Part shown: positions 1-12,681 of the stretch, piece by piece
How the letters are laid out: each line of letters starts with the position of its first letter
Position numbering within the stretch: position 1 is the first letter of the stretch
Assembly (NCBI GenBank): GCA_002104895.1
Contig: MCFG01000177.1
Span: 1 to 64,000 of the forward strand
Length of the DNA stretch: 64,000 nucleotides
Direction of reading: 5' to 3'
From: Anaeromyces robustus
Lineage: Eukaryota > Neocallimastigomycota > Neocallimastigomycetes > Neocallimastigales > Neocallimastigaceae
Translations under genes and position numbers: made by a program
The notes under the pieces: generated by a model
The model's database searches: none
Seen by the model: the letters and a program-made list of their open reading frames with translations, nothing else
Told to the model about the DNA's origin: nothing

Positions 1-59
1 ATTTCAAAAACATTAATTTTGAATGAGAAACATATAAAATTGAATTTTAAATAATACTT

Positions 60-545
60 TTATCACATGAAAGAATTTTTTTTAAAAATACTATTATAAA
101 AAAGTCAATAATAATAATAATAATAACAACAATAATAATAATATATAATTTTAATTGAATTGATATCAGTATCATTTTTTTAAATACATTAAAATGAATT
201 ATATAATAGAACAATTTCATTTTTTTTCTTCTATTTATAAGATTATAATGAAATCAATTACATAATTAGCAACAACAGCTTTTCATTTAAATAATGAAGA
301 ATAATTTTTTTTTAAGAAACTATTAAAAGAAAGTCAATAATATATAATTTTTATTTAATAATTGAATTGAATTGAATTGAATTGAATTGAATTGAATTGA
401 ATTTAATTGAATTTATATCAGCATCTTTTTAAATACATTAAAATGAATTATATAATAGATCAATTTCATTTTTTTCCTTCCATTTATAAAAATATAATGA
501 AATCAATTATATAATTAACAATAACAATTTTTCATTCAAATAAAA
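60..545. repeat. Tandem duplication of a ~240-bp AT-rich segment
   Basis: Two diverged head-to-tail copies (roughly 68-296 and 297-545) share the same order of words: an AAAGTCAATAAT block, a TTGAATTGA-rich stretch, ATATCAG, AATACATTAAAATGAATTA, then AATGAAATCAATTA. The second copy also contains an expanded GAATT pentamer run at about 358-405. No coding capacity is visible. The duplication leads directly into the 21-bp minisatellite. Confidence 0.75.
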
Positions 546-968
546 TTTCTTTTCATTCAAACATAAAATTTCTTTTCATTCAAACATAAAATTTCTTTTC
601 ATTCAAACAAAATTTCTTTTAATTTAAACAAAATTTCTTTTCATTCAAATAAAATTTCTTTTCATTCAAATAAAATTTCTTTTCATTCGAACAAAATTTC
701 ATTTCATTCAGAAAAAAATATTTTTTCATTCTAACAAAATTTCTTTTCATTCAAATAAAATTTCATTTCATTCAAATAAAATAACTTTTCATTCAAACAA
801 AATTTCATTTCATTCAAATAAAATAACATTTCATTCAAACAAAATTTCATTTCATTCAAATAAAATAACTTTTCATTCAAACAAAATTTCATTTCATTCA
901 AATAAAATAACTTTTCATTCAAACAAAATTTCATTTCATTCAAATAAAATAGCTTTTCATTCAAATTT
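530..968. repeat. 21-bp minisatellite
   Basis: About twenty imperfect tandem copies of a 21-bp unit of the form AAATTTCTTTTCATTCAAA plus two bases. Because 21 is a multiple of three, the minus strand stays open (731-964) and reads as a seven-residue repeat containing LNEMKF. The repeat explains that reading frame, so I do not call a gene. Unit variants (CATTTCATTC versus CTTTTCATTC) alternate in the right half, which suggests later spread of a two-unit block. Confidence 0.85.
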
Positions 969-2124
969 CTTTATAATTAAATAAAAAAAAAAGACTTTAC
1001 TTTTTTTTTTTAAAAAAAATTTTAAAGAAATGTGATTTTTGTGACACCAATAAGATTTATTTAAAAAAAAACAAAGAATGAAGTTTTAAATTTACACTAA
1101 CTTATTGATATAATTGTATGGTTTATAATTTTTGAATTAGAATTATATAATGCTATAAATTATGCAAGAAATATAAAATTTAAATTTTCTTAAATGAAGA
1201 AATGAAAGAGAGATACAAATGTTTCATAAATGAAATTAATGAATAAAATAACAATAACAATGATAATAATAATAATAATAATAAATACCAACAAACAGGC
1301 AATAAATTATTTGATTATAATATAGTTATATTGCTTCATTGGAAATTTCTAATGATATATTTCTTCAATGACAAAATATTATTTGGATTTTATACAATTT
1401 ATATTTATGAAAATCTATTTATTTAAGAAAAATGTCAATTAAATTATAAATGGAATGAATTAACAATTGTAATTGCTAAAAAAAGGGTTTTTTGTGAAAT
1501 GTTTATGTATAATTCATTTAGATCTAAAATTTAATAAAATTTCAAACAATTTGGAGAATGGATGATTAATTTACATATTTTATAAAAAAAAACATTTCAG
1601 TAAATAACATAAAAATAAATAATTCAATTTATTATATATATTATTATTATTACAATTCAATTTTAAAATGCAATAATATTAAAAAAAAATAAAAAAATAA
1701 ATGCTTTACTTTTTTTTTTGTTAATATTTTTTACAAAAGAAATAATTAATTTATATGAAAATAATTAATTAAAAAGAAAAAGAAGACAAAGTTACAGATT
1801 TAACAATTTATATATATATATATATAAAATAATTATAACCACAATATATACAATATATAATTAAAAATATCAATCTAAAAATTTTAATCCTTGCAATGCA
1901 AATAATTAACTGATTCATCAAAATAATTTAATTATAATTTATTAATATTTATATAATTAATTATAATTAATTATAAAAATCAATCTACTATAAAATAATT
2001 TTTATTATAATATTAACTAAAAAAAATAATAATTTTTTGATTATTTATAATTATATTAATTATAACTAATATTAATTTTTATTTATTTTAGTTATATTAG
2101 TTTTATTAGTTTTAATGAACGACT
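969..2124. other. AT-rich intergenic stretch and 5' flank of the Myb/SANT-like gene
   Basis: No convincing coding region was seen. It holds poly-A and poly-T runs, an AT dinucleotide run near 1811-1827 and a GTGACACCAA motif near 1040 that recurs inverted near 20036. An out-of-frame upstream ATG at 2115 opens an 18-codon reading frame, stop included, that overlaps the proposed start codon at 2125. Confidence 0.5.
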
Positions 2125-5100
2125 ATGGCCCAACTATTTCAATCAGCACAGAGTTATGCAATGCCTGACACGCAGGTAAATATAATCTTTTTTTTATTTT
2201 CATGAAAAAAAAAATTATAAAAAAAATCTAAAAAAAAAAAAAAAATCAAAAAAAATCAAAAGATTTTTTTATTTATTTATTTTTTTTTTGAAATAAATTT
2301 ATAAATAAGTTTTTCTTTTATGATTTTTTATAGATTATTCTTTTATTTATAAATATTTAATTTGTATGAAAAAAAAAATTCAATAATTAAATAATTATAT
2401 ATAAATGAATTTATATAATATAATTTTTAAAGAAAAACTAGTTTAAAAAATTATTATTATTTATAATATTGAATTTTTTTTTTTATGAAAAAAATAAATA
2501 AATCAATTTATTTTCACTTTAATTTTATATTTTTAGTTTTTTTTTATTATTTAATTTTTTTTTTTAGTAAATTATCATTATTATAATAGGAAAAAAAAAT
2601 GGTTTATTAATTATTAAATAAAGATGACTTGTTCTTTTGTTTAATAATTAATAGAGTTGGTTAAGAAAAAAAAATTTATAGAAGAATAGAAAACAGTATA
2701 AATTAGACTTCAATTATTTCTATATTTGTTAATTTTAGTTTATTAAAAATTTTTAAATTAATAATTTACCCAGAAAAAATTTTTTAATCCAAATAATTAA
2801 AAAAATTTAATCGAAAAATTATTTCGATTAAAATTTTTTAATTTGATTAATTTTATTAATCCAAATAATTTTTCAATCACAAAAAAAATTTTTTAGATTA
2901 ATCCTGAAAAAATTTTTTGTAACAATCCAATCAACCAAACCAAAAAAAAATATTTATTCAAAAAAATTTTTTTTCAACTAAAATAAACCAAAAAAACAAA
3001 AAAAAATCAACAAAAAAAAAGAACAACAAAAAACAAACCAAAAAAACAAAATAATTTAAATAATTTTTTAATAATTAATTAAAGAAACAAAAAAAAATCA
3101 ATTGTTTATTAATAGAAATTACAAAAAATGAAAAACAACAACAACAAAATAATCCAAAAAAATAACCAACAAAGAAAAAACCATTTTTCCTATTATATTA
3201 ATTTTAAAATAAATATAATTTAACATAAATTAATTTTAATTTAAAATTTAAAATTAAAAAAAATTTTTTTATTTTAAAACAAATTATTTTTCAACATATA
3301 AATTATCTATATTAAAAATATAAAATTATTATATTCTAATATATTTATTTAAATTTATAAAAAAATAATTTTTTTTATTTACAAAATAACAAAAAATTTT
3401 AATCATCAATTTTTTTTAGCAATCATTATCTGCTGCTGCTAGTCAAAACCATCATGTATTAAATGTAAGTTTTTTTTGTTTTGATTTTTAGAATTTTTTT
3501 TTAATTATTTAATTTATTAAAAAATATTTATTAAATTAATTTTATTTATTTTTAAAAAATAATTTATTTAAATTATTACAATTATGATTAATTTTTATTT
3601 TTTTTTAAATTATTCATTTTAATTTTTTTTCTTAAAATAAAACAAAAAAAAATTATAATCAATCGTTTTATATAATAAATTTTTTTTTCCTCTGTGACTT
3701 TTATCCTAATGATATAATAACCCCGTACTTCCTAACCTATGGTAAAATTTATATATATATAACTGACGTTGTCTTTTTTTTTTTCTTTTTTTTTTTTATA
3801 TATTTTACTCAATTACTATTAATTAATAACGGGTTACTATTTCATTTTTAAAAACTAATATATATTTTTTTTATAAAAAACTAATTTTTTATATATTATT
3901 CAAAATTTATATATAATTTATATATAATATAATTATAATTATAAATATATAATATTTATTATAAATTTTTATATTTTTTTTTATTATTTTTTATCATTCA
4001 TATTTATTCAAAACATATATATCATTTCTTTAAATAATATTACTTATTTATATATATATAATAATAAAATATTTTTTACAATAATATATATAAATATATA
4101 TATATTTTTTTAATTATACTTTAATATTTTTTTTTAGTTCCCACCAAAGTCTGATCTTTTTGTATCACATGTAAGTTTTTTGCTATTAAATATATTAATT
4201 ATATATATTTTCTTTTTCTTTTTTCTTTATCCTTAATAAATACTTTTTGCTTTTTAAATGTAACATAACAATAAATAATAATATATAATCTATATTTATA
4301 TTTATATTTATAATTAACTATTAGTTAATTCCACAATCATCCAGTTCTTCCATCACTAACCCTCAGCTTGTTCAGGTTAAAAATATTGTATATATAATAA
4401 TTCATATATATATAAATTATAAATTATAAATATAATTATAAATCGAGAATAGGAGATAAAATATTAATAAATGAAATACAAAAAAAAAAAAAAAGAATAA
4501 GTGAAATACAAAAAGAAAAATAGAAAAAAAAAGATAATTATTTAACCAAAAGTCAAAGAGAAATATTTTTTTTTCAAATTCAGTATAAAAAAAATAAGAA
4601 ATTGGATAAAAATTTTATATTACAAATTGGTTATATATAGAAAAATGTTTAATATTTTTTTAAAAAATATATAATTAATTAAAAAAAAAAGTTGATTAAC
4701 TAAAAAAAATTTTTTTTTTTAGAAAACCAAAAAATAAGTTTATCATGAACAAATAATTTTTTGTTATAATATATGATATAGTACAATCCAATATATAATA
4801 ATATATTTCTAAAAGTTTACCATAAAAATTAAAAAAAAAATGTTTATACTTAAAAATAATGAATTCCAAATTTAAAATTTAAAAACCTTCAACTATTATA
4901 ATATTTATAATATATATTAGTTTATTAATATTATTACAAAGATAAAAAAAAACAAAAACAAAAACAAAAGGAAATTATATTAAATAGATATTCAGTTAAA
5001 TAAATATTAAATAATAAACAAGTAAAGAAAAAGGAGTTTTTTTTAGTAAAATATAAAATTGTCATTGTACACGTCACAAAATTATATATCAATAAATCAT

Positions 5101-8100
5101 TAGAAATTAAAGTTGCATTTATTATTAAAAATTTTTGTTGAAATAATCCAAATTATTTTTTAATATATATATAAATAATCCTTTTGATGTGTAAAAAAAA
5201 AGGATTATAATCGTTCAAAAAATTTTTAAATTTTATTTTATTTAAAATAAATATATAAATTATATTTTTAAAAAAACAATGACAATATAATATTAAAATT
5301 TATTAAGAATGAATATAATTAAATATAAAATTTTTAAAATAAATCAATCATATATTTCTTTAAAAGTATTTATTAATTAACCAGTATATAATAATAAATA
5401 ATAATAATAATCCTAATTAAATTAATGAATATAATTTTTAATTAATATGAAAAAAAAAAATAAAGTATATAAATTGGCAATTATCCTTAGATATAAAAAA
5501 TTTTTTTTTCTCTTTCATTATTTATTAATAAATATAATTATCAGTATAATATTTATTTAAGAAAAACAAAAAAAAAAACAAAAAACAAAAAAAAAGACAA
5601 TTAAACCTATAATCATTTATATTTAGTTAAAAAATTTATTGATTTTTTAATCAACCATCCAACAAAATAATAAGAAAAAAAATATAAAATATTATGTATA
5701 AAAAAATAAGAATTATTTGTTATTTTATTATCATTGGATATCATTGATAATTAAATATATAAATAATTTTTATTTTTTATTTTAAAGTTTATAAGAAAAT
5801 AATAACTATTGAATTTCAAACAAAAACAAAAACAAAGATAAAAAAAAAAAAGAAGAAATATTAAAATAATATTATTTAAGAAATACGAATAATTACTTTA
5901 ATTTTATTATTATTAAATATATAAGCAATTTGAATTATATATATATTATAAATCAAAGAAATATGAAATATGAAGTACACTTTATTCATTTTACTGATAA
6001 AAATTTCATTATAGTTTTTAAAAAAAATTTTTTTTATTTAAATTTAATATATATATATACTAATATACATAATATATATTTATAATATAATTTTATATAT
6101 AAATTTTAATTATATGTAATATTCAAGGTTTCAAATTCTAATCGTCAAAAAGCAAATGATTTAAAGGTAAAATAAAATAATAATATTTAATAATGTTTAT
6201 AATATTCAACTATAATATATTATCATTTAGAAGAATAATATTATACTATCAATTTACCAATTAAAAATATTTTTAAATAATATTTATTAACATATATATT
6301 TTTTATTGTATCTTTTTTTATATTTAAAATTTTTATTTTAAATTAATTGTTTTATATATTAATATTGAAATATATAACTATCTATTTAACTATTTCAATA
6401 ATTTTTAAAATTATATAATCATTCATCATATATCTCAATAATCAATCATGAAAAATTATATAATCCATAAACAATATTTATTTTATTATTATTCATCATC
6501 ATGAAAAATTATATAATCCATAAACAATTATTTATTTTATTATTATTCATCATCATGAAAAATTATATAATCATTAATCATATATATTTGTATTTCAATA
6601 ATCAATCATGAAAAATTATATAAACAATATTTATTCTACTATTATTCATCATCATGAAAAAATATTCAAACAATTATTTATTTTGCTATTATTCATCATC
6701 ATGAAAAAATATATATAAACAATATTTGTTTTTGTTATTATTATTATTATTCAAACAATGATATTTATTAATATTAGCTTATGAATAATCCACTTACCTC
6801 AACCACAACAACTGCTGAATATATGAAATGGTCTGATTCCGAAATTTCTATGCTGTTGCAATGGCTTAGAAAGCCAGAGAATATGGATCTTTTTTTTAAT
6901 AAAAAGAAAGTGTCAGCCATAAAGAAAATGCGTGAATTCTTGCAACAGAAAACGGAACGCCAAATTAAAAATAAATTAGCTAGTTTAGAAAGTAATTATA
7001 AAAAGACGAAGCAAAAGCTTATAGCGAATTGGGATTTTACAGCTGCTTCAGCTCAAGATTCAGAAGCTTATGCGATCGCCGAGGGTAAGAAGAAAAATAA
7101 TTATTAAAGAAAAATTTTTTTCAAAAAAAGAAAGAAAAAAAAATTTTTTTTATCTATCATTAATAATTTTATAATCTAACTCTCTCTTGTTTTTATTTAT
7201 TTTACTCATATATAAATTTTATTATTTTATATATTATATATATCTTTATATATTATACCTTTTTTTTATTATATTTTAATTTACATTACATCTATTCTAT
7301 TATTATTATATTTATTCATCTATAATATTTGAAATCTTTATTCATAAATTATGAATTAAAATATTCATAAATGAATTAAATTATTTAAAAATAAATAAAT
7401 TATTATAATTTTATTATGGTCAATATTAACAGAGAAAATAAAAAGAACCTGCCCATTCTATGACGAATTGGATGAAATTTTTGGTTCTTATAACAATGCC
7501 GTTCAATCACCATTGAATGTAGATTTAACGAACGCATCATCAAATAATGCTGCTTTTTCAGCGGTAATGGATCGATCGGATACTGATAATCTTAATTTAT
7601 CTTCTGTGGAGGTAAATGGGGTTAACGGTATAAATGGTGTAAATGGTATCAATGGTGTCAATGGTATTGGTTTAGGACGTAGTGGATTAGCTAATTCAAA
7701 TTCAGCGTCAATTCATGGCCATGGTAATTATGGAAATGAATTAGGTAAAATAAAATAAAATAAAATAAAATAAAAAAAAATACTTTGATAGTTTTATAAA
7801 TAAATACTATATATATATGTATAAATATAAAATTATTAACTAATCACTATTTAATGATAATAATAATAATGATAATGATTGTATTTTGATTATTATTATA
7901 CTATTATAAATTATTATTTTATAATTTTTTATTTTCTATATTTTTATTTAAATTTTATTTATTAATTTATTTTTTTTTATTTCTTTTATAAATATATATA
8001 TATATGATGCTTAACAACACTTATAACAACGACATCGAATCGAATCAATAATTTAATTAAAAAATTACTATTATAAATAATAATAATCATATATTAATTA

Positions 8101-9161
8101 TTATAAATTTATAATACTATTAATAATTATATTATTAATATTTTTTTTTTTTTCATTTTATATATATATATTTTATATATTTTATATTTAATATTTTTAT
8201 TATATTATTATATTATATTTATATAATATATATAATATATGTATAATATTTTTATTGTATTATATATTATAATAATATAACTAAAAAGAAATTCACAACA
8301 AGAGAAACATAAGAAAAACAAGCAACATAAACCAATTTTTAATCGATAGTAACCTTTCTTCTTTACTACAAATTATTGATAGTAGAATTATACAACGTAG
8401 TGATTTAATATTGAATAAATCAACAAGTTCCTTAAGTAGTATAAATAGTGAACAATTATTATTATTAAAAGAAAGATTATATGATAAGAAAGTACAAAGT
8501 AGAGAACGTCAAATGGATAAAAAGAAAAAAATGTTTGAAACGAAGATGCGTTTAAAGGAGAAAAAATTAGAATTATATTCGAAAGAGTTAGAAATAAGAC
8601 GTTTTGAAGCAGAAGTTAAAATGGAAGAAATAAAACTAAAACGTCTATTGTATGATAGTACAAATTCTGGTAATAGTAGAGGAAATCATCTAGGAAATAC
8701 ACAATCAACAAATAATTTAGGATTATCAACGATAACATCGACAGCTACACCTGCTATTAATGTAAGCCCTTTTGGTAGTGGTAATTTAAATAATTCTTTT
8801 AATAGTACTAATAATCATAGTAACCATTTTAGTTTAGGTGGTGGTAGCGGCAGTAGTACTACAAATGGTAGTGAAGGTAGTACTGCTTCATATGCAATTA
8901 TTAATGGAAAGAATTTATTAGATGATGATGATGAAAGACTTTGTCTTTTAGCTTCATCCAATCATATAAATTCTTCTGATAATACTGCAGCTGCAATCAC
9001 CACCGTTAATTCATTAAATTTCCATACTAAATCCACTACTATTTCTTCTTCTAACAATACATCAATTCATCATGCTAATTCTGTACCATCATCTACTATT
9101 ACCGCCTTAAATAATTCTTCTCTACCTTCACCTTCTTCTCATTCGGATACTAATGATGAAA

Positions 9162-9166
<5 letters not shown>
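2125..9166 (+). CDS. Myb/SANT-like (trihelix-like) putative DNA-binding protein, multi-exon
   Basis: Proposed exons: 2125-2175, 3420-3464, 4138-4170, 4325-4375, 6128-6166, 6778-7084, 7433-7744 and about 8289-9166, giving roughly 571 residues. The five leading exons are 33-51 nt, all phase 0. Exon 6 carries a helix-rich module with the W-S-D-S-E-I signature of Myb/SANT-like domains, a long basic helix, and then CPFYDELDEIFG across the exon 6/7 junction, the usual end of trihelix/MADF-like domains. Exon 7 has an NG-V/I-NG repeat. Exon 8 begins with a strongly charged Lys/Glu coiled coil (near 8420-8650) and ends in a Ser/Asn/Thr-rich tail. Nuclear DNA binding is inferred from the fold. The exon 4 donor (GTTAAA) and the exon 8 acceptor (after AAAAAG) are weak, so those boundaries may be wrong. 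Confidence 0.65.
2176..6777 (+). other. Long introns separating micro-exons
   Basis: The introns of the Myb/SANT-like gene between exons 1 and 6 are about 1244, 673, 154, 1752 and 611 bp. They are almost pure AT, with poly-T tracts before the acceptors. One strong inverted repeat is visible at about 2806-2832 (arms TTTAATCGAAA and TTTCGATTAAA, 5-base loop). Intron 5 contains the ~53-65-bp minisatellite listed separately. I see no nested gene. Confidence 0.55.
6415..6735. repeat. Intronic minisatellite, ~50-65-bp unit
   Basis: Six or so imperfect copies of a unit containing CATGAAAAATTATATAA, then an ATAAACAATATTTATT-like block, then TATTATTCATCATCATG. The array lies in the intron just before the exon that encodes the Myb/SANT-like module, and it ends some 40 bp before the proposed acceptor at 6776-6777. 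Confidence 0.8.
7614..7670 (+). repeat. Coding microrepeat (Asn-Gly-Val/Ile)
   Basis: Tandem GTAAATGGT/ATCAATGGT triplet groups within exon 7 of the Myb/SANT-like gene encode about six repeats of N-G-V/I. The period is 9 bp with an 18-bp alternation, so the frame is kept. It is probably a flexible linker and has no recognised function. Confidence 0.85.
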
Positions 9167-9193
<27 letters not shown>

Positions 9194-9548
9194 CAATAAT
9201 AAAAAAATTAAACCATCAAAAATTATATAATAAATTTATCCATTAACAATTTATGAAACAATACATCATCAAATGTTAATATATATATATATATAATCAA
9301 CGCAATTAAACATTTTTTTTATTTTTTAAAAATTAATCTCAATTTTCATTATAATAATAATAATAATAATAATCATAATCATCATAAAAAAAAAAAAAAA
9401 ATTATATACACATAATGACACAAAAAAAACATATGTATACACTTAAAAATATTTATGTCAAAATAATATATTCTTTTTTTTTTTTTTTAAAAAAAAAATT
9501 TTTTTTTATTTTGTTAATATATACAAATTTAATAATTTTTAACTGTTC
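9167..9548. other. 3' flank of the Myb/SANT-like gene
   Basis: It starts with an AAT-trinucleotide run directly after the stop codon. The run would read as poly-Asn in another frame, so the annotated stop sits at the edge of a slippage-prone tract. The rest is AT-rich with no gene seen. Confidence 0.4.
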
Positions 9549-9852
9549 TTACCAAGATCAGCTAATGAATTAAATATGGGTAAGTTTACATATTTTTTTT
9601 ATAATTTATTAAAAAAAAAAAAAAAAAATTTTATATATAATATGGAATAATTACTAATTTTTTTAATATTTTATTTTATCTTTATTATGACTCATCATAA
9701 TTTATTATAATACCATAGTAAAATTAATGAAATCAAAAGAAGCAATACATTCAACACCAACTACTTCATCTTTGGTTTTATCACTAAATAAAGAACTCGA
9801 TGTAAATACTACTATTTCTAATGAGGCCTACAAAAGAAGAAAGCTTAATTAG
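9543..9852 (+). CDS. Two small orphan coding exons (possible 3' end of the upstream gene)
   Basis: An open stretch ending at 9579 with a GTAAGT donor (reading ...RSANELNM) joins in phase to 9719-9852. The second exon follows a TACCATAG acceptor and ends with KRRKLN and a stop. The combined reading is about 57 residues, with a clearly non-random Ser/Thr/Lys composition and a basic C-terminus resembling a nuclear localisation signal. I could find no GT donor near 9166 that would connect it to the preceding exon. It may be an alternative 3' end of the Myb/SANT-like gene, a separate small gene, or a remnant. Function unknown. Confidence 0.35.
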
Positions 9853-10090
9853 TCAATTCATTAAAAATTAATAATATTAACTTTATTAATAATATTATAA
9901 ATTTTATTTTCTATATATAAAAATTTTATTTATTTATTTATTTTTTTTTATATTTTTGACTTTTACTTTTTTATTATTGTTTTGAAAATTATATTTACTT
10001 TTTATGTATTTATATATATAAAATGTCTTTATTTTTTTTAACATGATAAAAAGTAATAATAAAATAAAATAAAATAAAATAAATAAATAA

Positions 10091-10126
<36 letters not shown>

Positions 10127-12681
10127 TTTTTTTTATTAAATTTTATTTTAATATGATATGTGTTAATTATTGTTTTTTAAAATCATTTTTATTATGGATT
10201 TATTTATTTTTTTTTTAATAATTATTGTTTGTACAATTTGAAAAAATTAAATTAGAAATTTATTTTTAATGTATATATGTTAAATGTAAAAGAAAATTGT
10301 AGTTTTTGGAAATTGATTTAAATGTTAAATTGTAGAAGAGAATAATAATATTCTCTATTATAGAGAATATATTTAAGAAATTTTTTATATAGAAGAGAAT
10401 TAAATTGTAGAGAAGAATAGTTATAAAGAATAATTATATATATATATATTAAGAAATTTTTTATATATAAGAGTATTATTAAATATTTTATTAGAATGAC
10501 ATCTCCTTCGTTGAATGAGAGAGGTTAGAAGTTTAACTTCTTTCTTATTTATTTATTTAGTATTTTTAATTTGATTTATATCTGTAATAAATTTTATTAT
10601 TTTCTTGTATCTTTAATTACTTTTATTTATTTTATATTTCATGTATTATATATTCTTTACTTTAATGTAATCTATATTTCACATGTAAGTTTAATTTAAA
10701 TTAATGTTTTAAATAAAGATTAAACCTAGTCTTAAAAAAAAAAAATAGAATTTTATTATTTTTTTTCCTTTATATTATACATATGTATTTATATTTATAA
10801 TAAGAATATAAGAATATTTTAAATGGAATTATAGAATTATTAATTAATTTTTTTTATATTAAATGAAAACAGGGAAAAATATTTTATTCTATTAATCTTT
10901 ACAAAGAAAAAAAAAATATAATTTATAATTATAATTCATTTAATTTATATGTAATATCAAATTTTTTAATGTAAAATATAAACGAGAATTATATATATAA
11001 AAAGAAAAATTACAAAAACTATTATAATTCTCTTTTATATTTTATAAGTTAATATAAAATTTTTAAATGTAAAAATTAATATATATATATGTATTTTGAA
11101 ATTATTTTAAATATAATGTTATATAGAGGATTTTTTTTTTTTTTTTAATTGTTGAAGAGAATAATATAATTTTTTTGGAAATAATTTTAATTGGAAAAGA
11201 GAATTATAATAGATTTTAGTAATTAATTTTAATATAAAACTAATGTAAATATTTTTTTAAAAATTATTTAAATGGAAATGTAAAGACTATACTTATTGCG
11301 TAGCGTACTTTTTTTTTTTTTAAATAACTAATTAATTAACTAAATAAATAAAAAAGTAAAAAAATTAAATAACTAATTAATTTAAATAATAAATAAAATT
11401 AAATATATTTCTATATTTTTAAATAATAAAAGTGTTGATGGATGTTACATTTAATAAAAATCTTCGTTATTATTAAAGTTTCGGTAACAATAACAGAAAA
11501 AGTTTTTATTTTATTTTATTTTGTTTTATTTTTTTTTCTATTGTATTAAAATATTAATAATTTTTTGAAGTATTAACATAAATTCATAAAAAATTATATA
11601 TCATTTATTTACTCATTTTATTTTTTTAAAATGATATTTTCAAATAATTTATTTTGGTGATATATATATTTTTTCAATAGTAAAAAAAAAAGTAAATTAA
11701 ATTACATATAGTTATAGATATTAGTAATGAATAAAATTGAAATAAATACTAAATTATTTTATGAAGAATTAAATTATTCATGTAATCCGTTAAAATTATT
11801 AAAATTTGTAATATTAGTTGATGATATATAAGATTATATTATGAATAGATTATGAATATAAAATTTTTATTATTATTATTATTATTGATAAAAGTAATAC
11901 AAAAGGAAATCTAAAATCTTTAAAAGATATATATATATAACTATTTTATAAAAATATTTTGTTAATTTTAAATAAAAATTTAAAAAATATAAATTTTGAT
12001 TATATAATTCAAGTTCGAAAATTGAAGTATTATATTTAATAATACTGTAATATATAATAAAGGAAACTATTTAATTATAAATACTTCATTATATATTAAA
12101 ATATTAAGAGAAAATAAAAATATAGAAACACAAAATTATTAGGTATTGAAAAAAAAACAACAAAAATATATATATATATATATAAAAGAAATATTAAGAG
12201 AAGTAGAAATTAGAAAAATATAAAAATATAAAAATATAAAAATATAAAAATAAAAAAATAAAAAATAAAAAAAAAGTTTATTTTTTACCATATTTATAAT
12301 GAATAATTAAAAAATTATAGCAAAAATTTTTTGTATAATATTAAAGAAGTATAGCAAAAATTTTTTGTATAATATTTTTAACATTCTAAGTATTTTATTA
12401 TATTATTTAAGTATATGATATAGTAATATAATTTTTAATTATTATTACTATATTATTATTTAAAATAGAATGATTATTCGTATTAAAAATATATTGTATA
12501 CATTAATGTATACATCTTATATACTGAAAGGTTAAACTTATTAATAAAAAATTTAAAGGGATGTCATGTGATATAAATTTATTTTGTCCAATCAATATAA
12601 AGTAGACAATTGCTTACTATCAAAATGAGAAATCAAAATAAACTTTTTTAATACTCTCTTTTAATTGAGAAGTGTTACAAT
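9853..12681. other. Intergenic AT-rich region upstream of RPS18
   Basis: No gene was seen. Contents: a poly-A tract (about 10093-10123) after AAAT/AAAAT repeats; a perfect hairpin at 10348-10370 (arms ATATTCTCTA and TAGAGAATAT, loop TTA); a short palindrome near 10526-10540; AT dinucleotide runs; and the likely RPS18 promoter in the last few hundred bases, where I recognise no specific element. Confidence 0.5.
10348..10370. repeat. Perfect 10-bp hairpin
   Basis: Inverted arms ATATTCTCTA and TAGAGAATAT are separated by TTA. AGAGAAT words recur on both sides (10335-10450), so it may be part of a small decayed repeat. No function is assigned. Confidence 0.6.

Noticed and set aside
731-964. Minus-strand frame of 77 codons
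   Set aside because: Fully explained by the 21-bp minisatellite; no start context and no domain.
8000-8046. Possible small exon (MLNNTYNNDIESNQ)
   Set aside because: It ends at a stop with no donor, and no acceptor phase fits the neighbouring exons.
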